Shown: piece after piece, positions 13,487 to 20,704 of the stretch | Numbering within the stretch: position 1 is the first letter of the stretch | Layout of the letters: each line of letters opens with the position of its first letter | Assembly: GCA_902385765.1 (NCBI GenBank) | Contig: CABMGU010000036.1 | Location: 1 to 22,755, forward strand | DNA from: an uncultured archaeon | GTDB taxonomy: Archaea > Nanobdellota > Nanobdellia > Woesearchaeales > ARS49 | Direction: 5' to 3' | DNA: 22,755 nucleotides | Program-made: the position numbers and the translations under genes | The notes under the pieces: model-generated | What the model saw: only the letters and a program-made list of their open reading frames with translations | What the model was told of the DNA's origin: nothing | Database searches by the model: none

Positions 13487-13528
13487 TTATTTTTCTCTCC
13501 CCACGCTTGCGAGGGGAGAAAAAAATAA
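13487..13528. repeat. Hairpin element copy 2
   Basis: The 5' arm TTATTTTTCTCTCCCC (13487-13502) pairs with the 3' arm GGGGAGAAAAAAATAA (13513-13528), with a 10-nt loop ACGCTTGCGA. It has the same 16-bp stem length, the same C.A mismatch at the 8th pair from the loop and the same TGCG at loop positions 6-9 as copy 1 (10909-10952). At five stem positions both partners changed together. It lies between divergent genes, so it is not simply a terminator for convergent transcripts. Confidence 0.7.
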
Positions 13529-13544
13529 CCTTGGCAAGCCAAGG
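13529..13544. repeat. Perfect hairpin abutting copy 2
   Basis: CCTTGGC-AA-GCCAAGG, a 7-bp perfect inverted repeat starting at the base after copy 2. Copy 1 has a shorter related CCAAGCC just after its hairpin (10955-10961). Confidence 0.5.
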
Positions 13545-13570
13545 CGCGGCGATAGCAATTACGTGGCAAC

Positions 13571-13578
13571 ATTTATAA
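13571..13578 (+). promoter_or_regulatory. TATA box of the translin gene (leaderless)
   Basis: ATTTATAA is centred about 28 bp before the ATG at 13602, which favours that ATG over an upstream in-frame start at 13455. Confidence 0.55.
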
Positions 13579-13601
13579 ATGACGACGAGAGCAAAGATAG
13601 C

Positions 13602-14177
13602 ATGATAAACAAGAAAGCATTCCAGGAAATGAGAGAGCAAATGGAAAAATTTGACTCCCTAAGAGAACAGCTAATCATACAAAGCAGAACAGTTCTAAAA
13701 TCCAGCAAACAGGCAATATATGCTGCACACAGAGGAGACATGAAAGAAGCAGACAAACTGCTGGAAGAAGCAAAAAGCACAATAAAGAAAAATGATGTCT
13801 TGGTCAAAAAAGACGTGCACCTGGCAAACGTAGGAGCATATTCTGAAGGCCTTGAAGAATACACAGAAGCATCCTGCTACGTGCACTACCTCAAAACAGG
13901 ACAAATACCAACACCAAAAGAACTTGGAGTGGATGCAGACACCTATCTGCCCGCACTTTCTGACGTAATAGGAGAACTCGTAAGAAAAGCAATCAACAGC
14001 GCAATACAAGGAGACTACGATAAGGCACTAGCAATAAAATTCATTGCAGGAGAACTATACGAAGAACTAATGCTGTTCGACTGGAGAAACAGCCCAGCAA
14101 GAAAAAAGTTTGACGCAATCAAATACGGACTGGAAAAATTAGAAGACCTAGCGCTGAAGATAAAATTCAAGAAATGA
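13602..14177 (+). CDS. Translin-family protein
   Basis: A 191-aa all-helical protein: MINKKAFQEMREQMEKFDSLREQLIIQSRTVLKSSKQAIYAAHRGDMKEADKLLEEAK is the recognisable N-terminal half of archaeal translin homologues, followed by the family's Y.EA.CYVHYLKTG and C-terminal helices (ALAIKFIAGELYEELMLFD). Eukaryotic translin forms octameric rings with TRAX and binds or processes RNA and ssDNA. Archaeal homologues are proposed to form similar RNA-processing complexes. The frame is open back to 13455, but that would translate the hairpin cluster, and the TATA at 13571 supports the start at 13602. The gene overlaps the HAD phosphatase by 4 nt (ATGA). TRAX-type catalytic Glu residues cannot be assigned by eye. 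Confidence 0.85.
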   Translation: MINKKAFQEMREQMEKFDSLREQLIIQSRTVLKSSKQAIYAAHRGDMKEADKLLEEAKSTIKKNDVLVKKDVHLANVGAYSEGLEEYTEASCYVHYLKTGQIPTPKELGVDADTYLPALSDVIGELVRKAINSAIQGDYDKALAIKFIAGELYEELMLFDWRNSPARKKFDAIKYGLEKLEDLALKIKFKK

Positions 14178-14821
14178 GCCACATAGCATTCGACTGGGAC
14201 GGAACAATAGCAAAAAAAGAAGTAGCAGAAGAAGCCTCAATCAGACGATGCAAGACGCTGGACATCAAAATGACTTCTGAAAAAATGCAGGAGTTGCAGA
14301 AGACACACGCACACTACGACATAAACAGGCAAAGAATACTAGAATACACGGGCATAAAAGACGAAAGAACACAAACAATCATCATGACAAACCTGTTCCA
14401 ACTACATTATGTAGGCGTTGTCAACGAGTGGAAAGACAAGATATTCTATCCTGGAATGAAAGAAGCGATAACAAAACTGAAAAAACAAGGGCACACACTT
14501 TCAATTATCACAACATTGCGAACAGACATAATAGAGCCCGCACTTGAAGCACTTGGAATGCGAAACATCTTCGGAAAAGTATACGGCAACACACCAGACC
14601 TTATTTATTCAAAAGAAGAACTTGCAAAACAAGCACTAACAGACTGCAAAGAAGTGCATTTAGTGGTGGGAGACAGAGAAGAGGATTTAATGGCGGGCAG
14701 GGCAGTAAAAGCAAAAACAGCATTTGCACAATGGGGACACGGAGAGCTAAAAGACAAAAAACTGGCAGATGCCATATTAAAAACTCCTGAAGACATACTC
14801 AAGTTCGCCAAAACTTTATAA
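14174..14821 (+). CDS. HAD-superfamily hydrolase (phosphatase, PGPase-like)
   Basis: A 215-aa haloacid dehalogenase-type phosphatase. Motif I is FDWDGT (D7 nucleophile, D9 acid/base), motif II is IITT (T113/T114), and motif IV is VVGDREEDLMAGRA (D167/D171, Mg binding). Between motifs I and II there is a helical cap of the C1 type (about 15-90), as in phosphoglycolate phosphatase and pyrophosphatase-like members. It probably dephosphorylates a small molecule; the substrate cannot be read from the sequence. Its ATGA overlaps the translin stop, so they form a two-gene operon. Its stop (14819-14821) lies inside the TATA box of the AspRS gene. No Shine-Dalgarno is seen, consistent with coupling to the upstream gene. 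Confidence 0.85.
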   Translation: MSHIAFDWDGTIAKKEVAEEASIRRCKTLDIKMTSEKMQELQKTHAHYDINRQRILEYTGIKDERTQTIIMTNLFQLHYVGVVNEWKDKIFYPGMKEAITKLKKQGHTLSIITTLRTDIIEPALEALGMRNIFGKVYGNTPDLIYSKEELAKQALTDCKEVHLVVGDREEDLMAGRAVKAKTAFAQWGHGELKDKKLADAILKTPEDILKFAKTL

Positions 14822-14824
14822 ATA
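14815..14824 (+). promoter_or_regulatory. TATA box of the AspRS operon (leaderless)
   Basis: TTTATAAATA is centred about 27 bp before the ATG at 14846. It overlaps the stop codon of the HAD gene. Confidence 0.6.
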
Positions 14825-14845
14825 CCCGTAATCCGCTTAATTCTA

Positions 14846-16612
14846 ATGAAAAGAACACATACGTGCGGTGAACTAACAAAAAAAGACCTCCAAAAAGAAG
14901 TAGTGCTCTGCGGATGGGTCCACACAAGAAGAGACCACGGAGGCAAAATATTTGTAGACCTGAGAGACAGATACGGAATAACACAATCAGTCTTTGATCC
15001 TTCTCACAACAAACAAGCACACGAAACAGCACAACACCTCGGAAGAGAATGGGTAATACAAATCACAGGACACGTAAGACTAAGACCAGAAGGAATGACG
15101 AATTCCAAAATAGTAACAGGAGAGGTAGAAGTATTGTGCGACAACCTGCAAGTTCTCGACCAGGCAGAAACACCGCCATTCGAAGTAGACGACAGAACAA
15201 TACCAAGCGAAGACCTCAGACTACTCCACAGATACCTTGACTTGCGAAGACCAACAATGCAGCAAAGACTACTCATAAGACACAAAGCAGCACAAGCAGC
15301 AAGAGAATATTTGTCCTCACAAAACTTCATGGAAATAGAAACACCAATGCTCGTAAGAACAACACCAGGAGGAGCAAGAGTATTCAAAACACCAAGCAGA
15401 GTACACCCAGGCAAATTCTTCGCACTGCCAGAAAGCCCGCAAACGTATAAACAACTACTAATGATATCAGGATGCGACAGGTACTTCCAACTCGCAAGAT
15501 GCATGAGAGACGAAGACCTGCGAGCAGACAGACAACCAGAATTCACGCAAATAGACCTTGAAATGAGTTTTGTAGAAGAAAAAGACGTACAAAACATCAT
15601 AGAAGGAATGATAAAACACATCTACAAAAAAGTCATCAATACAGACGTCCAGATACCATTCCAAAGAATGACCTATCACGACGCGATGAACAAGTACGGC
15701 TCAGACAAACCAGACCTCAGATTCGGACTGGAATTTGTAGACGTGACAGAAACAGTAAAACACTCAGACTTCGGAGTATTCAAAAGCATCGCAGACAAAA
15801 AAGGAAAAATATTCTGCCTAAACGCAAAAGGAGCAAGCAAATTCAGCAGAACAGAAATAGAAGAACTAATCGAGATAGCAAAACTCTACAAACTGCCAGG
15901 ACTTGCGTGGATGAAAGTAATCGGCAAAAACACGCTTGAAGGAAGCATAGTCAAATACTTCCAAGCAAACATACAAGCACAACTAATCACAGAAACAAAC
16001 GCGCAAGAAGGAGACCTACTATTATTTGCAGCAGACGACTGGGAAAAAGCAGCAACAGCACTCGGACAGGTCAGACTCGCAGTAGGCAAAAAACTCAATC
16101 TAATCAAAGACGAATACAAATTCTGCTGGGTAATAGACTTCCCAATGTACGAATGGAACGAAGAAATCAACAACTGGCAGGCAAAACACCACATATTCAC
16201 GCATCCAAAAGAAGAAGACATGGACAAACTCGAAACAGCACCAGGAGAAGTCAGAGCCAAGGCGTATGATTGCGTACTGAACGGAGTTGAGTTGGGCGGA
16301 GGAAGCATACGAATCAACAGAAAAGACATCCAAGCAAGAGTACTGCACGTAATCGGACTGGAATACGAAGACGCAGAAAAAAGATTTGACTTCATGTTCA
16401 GAGCATTCAAATACGGAGTACCACCACACGGCGGAATAGCAATAGGGTTTGACAGGTTCGTAGCACTAATGTGCGGACTAAACGACATAAGAGAAGTCAT
16501 CGCATTCCCAAGAGACAAAGCAAGCACGAACCCGCTGGACGGAAGCCCGCAGGAATGGACACCAGAATTTTTGAAAGAATTACACTTAAAACTGGATATT
16601 GTGAAGAAATAA
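14846..16612 (+). CDS. aspS: Aspartyl-tRNA synthetase, bacterial type with GAD insertion, probably non-discriminating
   Basis: A 588-aa class II AspRS. Its length and sequence are those of bacterial AspRS rather than the archaeal enzyme of about 430 aa. An N-terminal OB anticodon domain (1-105) is followed by motif 1/2 with ALPESPQTYKQLLM (193-206) and MRDEDLRADRQPEFTQIDLE (220-239), a GAD insertion domain (about 285-410), then VELGGGSIRI and motif 3 GGIAIGFDRFVALM. The anticodon domain has RRDHGG with His31, and Gly83 in RPEG. His31 is the residue of non-discriminating bacterial AspRSs (the E. coli discriminating enzyme has Leu). It would aspartylate both tRNA(Asp) and tRNA(Asn), and gatCAB lies 786 bp downstream to amidate Asp-tRNA(Asn). 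Codon use matches the + strand neighbours, so if transferred from bacteria it has ameliorated. Confidence 0.93.
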   Translation: MKRTHTCGELTKKDLQKEVVLCGWVHTRRDHGGKIFVDLRDRYGITQSVFDPSHNKQAHETAQHLGREWVIQITGHVRLRPEGMTNSKIVTGEVEVLCDNLQVLDQAETPPFEVDDRTIPSEDLRLLHRYLDLRRPTMQQRLLIRHKAAQAAREYLSSQNFMEIETPMLVRTTPGGARVFKTPSRVHPGKFFALPESPQTYKQLLMISGCDRYFQLARCMRDEDLRADRQPEFTQIDLEMSFVEEKDVQNIIEGMIKHIYKKVINTDVQIPFQRMTYHDAMNKYGSDKPDLRFGLEFVDVTETVKHSDFGVFKSIADKKGKIFCLNAKGASKFSRTEIEELIEIAKLYKLPGLAWMKVIGKNTLEGSIVKYFQANIQAQLITETNAQEGDLLLFAADDWEKAATALGQVRLAVGKKLNLIKDEYKFCWVIDFPMYEWNEEINNWQAKHHIFTHPKEEDMDKLETAPGEVRAKAYDCVLNGVELGGGSIRINRKDIQARVLHVIGLEYEDAEKRFDFMFRAFKYGVPPHGGIAIGFDRFVALMCGLNDIREVIAFPRDKASTNPLDGSPQEWTPEFLKELHLKLDIVKK

Positions 16613-16626
16613 TCAGGGGGTAAAAA

Positions 16627-17364
16627 ATGGCAGCACTAACGTATGTTATAGCGGTATTAGTTTTGATAATACTCATCTGGGGACTGAGACTGGTCTATGA
16701 ATACCAAAGACTTGTAAGATTCAGACTAGGAAGATACAAAGACGTAATAGAACCAGGACTAAGATGGGTAATACCAATAATCGACAAGACACAAAGACTG
16801 GATTTGAGAGTAAGTACAGTCGATGTAGAGCCGCAAGAAGCAATGACAGCAGACAACGTCCCACTAAAAGTAAACGCAGTCATATTCTTCAGAGTGCTAA
16901 AACCCTCAAAAGCAATACTCGAAATAGAAAACTATGAACTCGGAGTATCACAATTCGCAAGAGCAGCACTAAGAGACGCAGTAGGAAAAGCAGACCTTGA
17001 CACAATACTATCAAAAAGAGAGCGCGTTGCTGAAGACATAAAGAAAATAGTAGACAAAGCAACAGAACCATGGGGAATAGATGTCATAGAAGTCAAAATA
17101 CAAGAGATAGAACTGCCGGAAACAATGAAAAGAGCAATGGCAAAACAGGCAGAAGCAGAAAGAGAAAGACGAGCAACAATAATCAAATCAGAAGGAGAAA
17201 TCAAAGCAGCAGAAAACCTCGCAAAAGCAGCACAAGTACTCGGCAAAGAACCAACAGCATTCAATTTAAGAACACTGTCCACAATCACAGACATAAGCTC
17301 AGACCCGAGCCAGAAAATAATATTCGTGCCGACAGACATCATGAGGTTTTTTGACAGGAAGTAG
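16627..17364 (+). CDS. SPFH/band 7 (stomatin/slipin-like) membrane protein
   Basis: A 245-aa protein with one N-terminal membrane segment (about 5-24, ALTYVIAVLVLIILIWGLRLVYEY). An SPFH domain follows (about 25-180): RLGRYKDVIEPGLRWVIPIIDKTQRLDLRVSTVDVEPQEAMTADNVPLKVNAV is the typical slipin/stomatin signature. A charged helix (AKQAEAERERRATIIKSEGEIKAAENLAKA, about 170-200) and a short soluble tail come after. Members form cone-like membrane assemblies and organise membrane proteins or proteases. The usual archaeal partner NfeD/STOPP protease is not next to it here. It begins 15 bp after aspS with a GGGGG tract (16616-16620) as ribosome binding site, so it is probably co-transcribed with aspS. 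Confidence 0.9.
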   Translation: MAALTYVIAVLVLIILIWGLRLVYEYQRLVRFRLGRYKDVIEPGLRWVIPIIDKTQRLDLRVSTVDVEPQEAMTADNVPLKVNAVIFFRVLKPSKAILEIENYELGVSQFARAALRDAVGKADLDTILSKRERVAEDIKKIVDKATEPWGIDVIEVKIQEIELPETMKRAMAKQAEAERERRATIIKSEGEIKAAENLAKAAQVLGKEPTAFNLRTLSTITDISSDPSQKIIFVPTDIMRFFDRK

Positions 17365-17365
17365 G

Positions 17366-17374
17366 TTTTTTAAA
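17366..17374 (+). promoter_or_regulatory. TATA box of gatCAB (leaderless)
   Basis: TTTTTTAAA is centred about 27 bp before the gatC ATG (17398) and starts two bases after the end of the SPFH gene. Confidence 0.55.
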
Positions 17375-17397
17375 CCCTTAATTCGTATTTCATTTTT

Positions 17398-17682
17398 ATG
17401 GAAATCACACCAGAAGTCGTAAAAAGAGTTGCAGCAAACGCAAGACTAAAACTCAAAGAAGAAGAAGTCAAAAAGTTTGCACAAGAAATGAAAGACATTC
17501 TCGCAAACTTCGCAAAACTATCAGAAGTAAACACAGACGGAGTGGAACCAAGCTTCCACCCAATACCTGTAAAAAATGTTGTAAGAGAAGACAAGCCAGG
17601 CAAATGCTTAGACAGAGAAGAAGCACTATCGCTTACGCCTCACAGAAAAGACAAATACTTCAGAGGACCAAAAGTACTATGA
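17398..17682 (+). CDS. gatC: Asp-tRNA(Asn)/Glu-tRNA(Gln) amidotransferase subunit C
   Basis: A 94-aa GatC, the small structural subunit that wraps the GatA-GatB interface. MEITPEVVKRVAANARLKLKEEEVKKFAQEMKDILANFAKLSEVNTDGVEP is the standard GatC N-terminal helix pair and VNTDGVEP motif. It is followed by the extended arm (FHPIPVKNVVREDKPGKCLDREEAL) and the terminal segment, with the near-universal P-x-R-K-D-x-Y/F (TPHRKDKYFRGPKVL). First gene of a gatC-gatA-gatB operon, with its own TATA box and probably a leaderless transcript. It overlaps gatA by 4 nt (ATGA at 17679-17682). Confidence 0.93.
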   Translation: MEITPEVVKRVAANARLKLKEEEVKKFAQEMKDILANFAKLSEVNTDGVEPSFHPIPVKNVVREDKPGKCLDREEALSLTPHRKDKYFRGPKVL

Positions 17683-19094
17683 TAAAAAAATTCGTAGCAG
17701 ACGCAAAAGCAGGAAAAATAGACCTAGTAGAACACGCACAAAAAGCACTCGAAGAAGCAGAAAAAATCAACGAAGAATACCACTACCTGACTGCATACGC
17801 AGACGTCATAGAAAGAGCAAAAGAACTGCAGGAACAGGTCAAAAACGGAACAGCAAAAGGCAGACTGTTCGGAGTACTAATTTCTGTCAAAGACAGCATC
17901 TGCGTAAAAAACGTGGAAACAACAGCAAGCTCAGCAATACTCAAAGGATACAAACCACTATACAACGCAACTGTAATCAAAAAGTGCCTTGATGAAGGAG
18001 CAATAATTTTAGGAAAAACAGTCATAGACGAATTCGGATTCGGAGGGTTCAGCACAAACGTAGGAATAGGATACCAAAAGCCATTGAACCCTCTTGACAA
18101 GAAAAGAGCAACAGGAGGAAGCTCAGGAGGAGCAGCAGGACTCACAAGAAAAGCAACATTCCCACACATCGCATTCGGAGAAAGCACAGGAGGAAGCATA
18201 GTAAACCCGGCAAGCTTCTGCGGCGTTGTTGGATTATGTCCAACTTATGGCAGAGTATCACGATACGGACTAATCGATTACGGAAACTCACTTGACAAAA
18301 TAGGAACAATGGGACAAACAGTAGACGATGCAGCACTACTGCTCGAAATAATTTCCGGCAAAGACGAAAAAGACAGCACATCAGCGGACGTGCCAGTACC
18401 ATCACTCGACACGCCAGGAGCAGTCAGCGGAATAAGAATAGGCATCGTCAAAGAAGCATTCGGAGAAGGCATAGACAACAACGTACGCAAAAAAGTACTT
18501 GATGCAGTCTACCAACTCGAAAAAAAAGGAGCAAGAAAAATAGAAATAAGTTTGCCGATATCAATGAATTACGGAGTGCCAACCTACTTCACTTTAGCAC
18601 CAGCAGAAGCAAGCACGAACCTCGCAAAATACTGCGGAATGAGATACGGAGCAAACGAGCCGTTAACAGGCACTTATAACGAATACTTTTCCCGCGTTCG
18701 AAACAACAATTTCGGAGAAGAAGCAAAAAGAAGACTACTGCTTGGAACATTCGCAAGACTAGCAGGATACAGAGACGCATTCTACAACAAAGCAGCAAAA
18801 GTCAGAACCAAAATCATACACGAATACAAACACGCATTCGAACAAGTCGATGTTCTGATAACACCAACAGTCGCAATCACAGCACCAACATTTGAAGAGA
18901 TAAAGAAGCTGACACCGCTGCAGAATTTCATGATAGATTTGCTGACAGTCTCACCAAACCTTGCAGGACTACCACACATCACAATACCCTGCGGAGAAGC
19001 AAACGGAATGCCAGTAGGCATGATGATAATAGGACCTCACTTCGCAGAACAAAAAATAATACAGGTGGCAAAAGCATATGATGTACACCAGTGA
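17679..19094 (+). CDS. gatA: Asp-tRNA(Asn)/Glu-tRNA(Gln) amidotransferase subunit A
   Basis: A 471-aa amidase-signature enzyme that releases ammonia from Gln/Asn for transfer to the mis-charged tRNA. The Lys-Ser-Ser catalytic set is visible: K71 (LISVKDSIC), cis-Ser S149 in ATGGSSGG (144-151), and nucleophile S173 in GESTGGSIVNPASF (167-180). The latter motif reads GESTGG rather than the common GSDTGG. The middle region FGGFSTNVGIGYQKPLNPLDKKR is a divergent form of the usual substrate loop. The frame is open upstream to 17604, but the ATG at 17679, which overlaps the gatC stop by ATGA, gives the expected N-terminus, so I start there. It overlaps gatB by 17 nt. All catalytic residues are intact. 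Confidence 0.93.
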   Translation: MIKKFVADAKAGKIDLVEHAQKALEEAEKINEEYHYLTAYADVIERAKELQEQVKNGTAKGRLFGVLISVKDSICVKNVETTASSAILKGYKPLYNATVIKKCLDEGAIILGKTVIDEFGFGGFSTNVGIGYQKPLNPLDKKRATGGSSGGAAGLTRKATFPHIAFGESTGGSIVNPASFCGVVGLCPTYGRVSRYGLIDYGNSLDKIGTMGQTVDDAALLLEIISGKDEKDSTSADVPVPSLDTPGAVSGIRIGIVKEAFGEGIDNNVRKKVLDAVYQLEKKGARKIEISLPISMNYGVPTYFTLAPAEASTNLAKYCGMRYGANEPLTGTYNEYFSRVRNNNFGEEAKRRLLLGTFARLAGYRDAFYNKAAKVRTKIIHEYKHAFEQVDVLITPTVAITAPTFEEIKKLTPLQNFMIDLLTVSPNLAGLPHITIPCGEANGMPVGMMIIGPHFAEQKIIQVAKAYDVHQ

Positions 19095-20457
19095 CATAGT
19101 AATAGGACTGGAAATACACGTTCAACTTAAAACAAACACCAAACTATTCTGCGCGTGCCCGACAGAAGCAACAGAGCCAAACACCGCCATCTGCCCAACG
19201 TGCTTAGGACACCCAGGAAGCAAACCAGTACTAAATGCAAAAGCACTCGAGTACGGAACAAAACTCGCACTATCACTAGGATGCAAAATCTCACCCACAG
19301 TAATATTCTCAAGAAAAACATACTTCTATCCTGATTTGGTTAAGAATTACCAAATAACACAATACGAAGTGCCATTGGGAAACAACGGACAAATAATCCT
19401 TGAAGACAAAAAAGTAGTAAGAATAGAAAGAGTACACATAGAAGAAGACCCAGGAGCACTAATACACGAAGCAGGCGGGTGTTTGGTGGATTACAACAGA
19501 AGCGGAATACCACTATGCGAAATAGTCACAGCACCAGATTTGACTTCACCAGCAGAAGCAAGAGAATTCATGAAAAAACTGCTGAACGTACTCGGATACT
19601 TGGGCATATTTGACCAAAACACCTGCATAATCAAAGCAGACGCAAACATCTCAATCAAAGAAAAAAAATACACCCGCGTTGAAGTCAAAAACATAACAGG
19701 ATTCAAGGAAATAGAACGAGCATTGAATTACGAAGTACAAAGACAAAAACAACAGGAAGTCAAAAGAGAAACAAGAGGATGGGACGCAGACAAAGGAATA
19801 ACCTACTCAATGCGAACAAAAGAAGAAGAAGAAGACTACGGATACATAGTAGAAACAGACTTGCCAATCTTTGAAATTTCCCAGGAATGGATAAGAAAAG
19901 TCCAACAAACAATACCAGAACTCGCAGAACAACGAGCAGTCAGATGGACAAAAGAATGGAAAATAGACGAAGACGACGCAAGAATAATCGCAACAGACCT
20001 GGATGTAGCAGTATTGTTTGAAGAAATATCAAGGAAAGTAGACCCAGTATTCACAGCAAGATGGGTAAGAAGAGAAGTTTTACGATTACTTAACGACAAG
20101 AAAAAAGAACTGCGCGAAACAGAATTCAGAAAAGAAGAACTAACAGAACTATTCAAACTTTTAACAGAGAAAAAAATAACAGACAGAATAGGACAAAGAA
20201 TAATAGAACAACTCGCAGACAAAAAATTCAGCCCAGCGGCATACGTCAAAGAACAAAAACTTGAAATGGTAGCAGGAGAAGACATACTCAGGAAAGCCTG
20301 CGAAAAAGCAATTGCAGAAAATCCCAAGGCGGTTGAAGATTACAAGAAAGGCGAAGAGAAAGCAATAATGTTCATCATAGGACAAGTAATGAAAGTCACT
20401 AAAGGTACAGCCAGCCCAACAGTCGTTAAGGAATTACTGAAAGGATTACTGAAATGA
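19078..20457 (+). CDS. gatB: Asp-tRNA(Asn)/Glu-tRNA(Gln) amidotransferase subunit B
   Basis: A 459-aa GatB, the kinase/tRNA-binding subunit that phosphorylates the mis-acylated amino acid and accepts ammonia from GatA. MYTSDIVIGLEIHVQLKTNTKLFC is the family N-terminus. A zinc site is formed by C25, C27, C39 and C42 (FCACP...AICPTC), and the NTAICPTCLGHPG segment is diagnostic. The cradle domain continues to about 290, followed by the helical and YqeY-like tail domains that hold the tRNA (SPAAYVKEQKLEMV... to the end). AGGTGG at 19063-19068 suits the ATG at 19078; the next codon (19081) is also ATG and equally possible. It overlaps gatA by about 17 nt and the following small gene by 4 nt. With no GatD or GatE here, this is the GatCAB branch. 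Confidence 0.94.
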   Translation: MMYTSDIVIGLEIHVQLKTNTKLFCACPTEATEPNTAICPTCLGHPGSKPVLNAKALEYGTKLALSLGCKISPTVIFSRKTYFYPDLVKNYQITQYEVPLGNNGQIILEDKKVVRIERVHIEEDPGALIHEAGGCLVDYNRSGIPLCEIVTAPDLTSPAEAREFMKKLLNVLGYLGIFDQNTCIIKADANISIKEKKYTRVEVKNITGFKEIERALNYEVQRQKQQEVKRETRGWDADKGITYSMRTKEEEEDYGYIVETDLPIFEISQEWIRKVQQTIPELAEQRAVRWTKEWKIDEDDARIIATDLDVAVLFEEISRKVDPVFTARWVRREVLRLLNDKKKELRETEFRKEELTELFKLLTEKKITDRIGQRIIEQLADKKFSPAAYVKEQKLEMVAGEDILRKACEKAIAENPKAVEDYKKGEEKAIMFIIGQVMKVTKGTASPTVVKELLKGLLK

Positions 20458-20672
20458 ATGCAGAATTAGTTAAAGACACAACTTTGGATAAAGTAATAGA
20501 TTGCATAGCTGGAACACTGGCAACTGCAGGAGCGCCATTACTTGGTGGACTGCTGATTAGTCAAGCAAAAGAGGACAATAATTACATGAAAGCAGCCTGT
20601 GCTGTTCTTTCTGCATATGCTCTTTACAAAGTCGGACAGTATTTCTTCAGCCCACGCAGTGAAAGAACTTAA
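20454..20672 (+). CDS. Small hypothetical protein (72 aa) overlapping the gatB end
   Basis: MNAELVKDTTLDKVIDCIAGTLATAGAPLLGGLLISQAKEDNN...: a 72-aa protein with a moderately hydrophobic stretch at about 15-36 (Gly/Ala/Leu-rich) and another at about 44-64 (MKAACAVLSAYALYKVGQYFF), separated by a charged QAKEDNN turn, ending in PRSERT. This looks like a two-helix membrane hairpin. Its ATG overlaps the gatB TGA (ATGA), so translation can be coupled. Codon use has more T-ending codons than gatB, which may mean recent origin or transfer. Five bp after its stop comes the 27-bp repeat of the mre11 3' end. I recognise no family; reality of the gene is probable but not certain. Confidence 0.5.
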   Translation: MNAELVKDTTLDKVIDCIAGTLATAGAPLLGGLLISQAKEDNNYMKAACAVLSAYALYKVGQYFFSPRSERT

Positions 20673-20677
20673 TCAAG

Positions 20678-20704
20678 CTAACAACCTATCCAACTCAGAA
20701 TGCA
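20678..20704. repeat. Direct repeat, orphan copy of the mre11 3' end
   Basis: 24 of 27 bases match 21421-21447, the end of the mre11 gene, in the same orientation. On the minus strand it reads HSELDRLL then A and a stop, matching the HSELDRLLE C-terminus of the nuclease, and the substitutions in that stretch are synonymous. The end of the PIN gene (last codons and stop, 20695-20706) lies within it in another frame. Confidence 0.8.

Noticed and set aside
10909..13544. CRISPR array
   Set aside because: Only two related hairpins 2.6 kb apart with genes between; no regular repeat-spacer pattern anywhere in the window.
13455..13601. N-terminal extension of the translin gene
   Set aside because: The frame is open, but it would translate the hairpin cluster and the TATA box at 13571; family N-terminus fits the ATG at 13602.
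17604..17678. 25-residue N-terminal extension of GatA
   Set aside because: It lies inside gatC in another frame; the ATGA overlap start at 17679 gives the normal GatA start.
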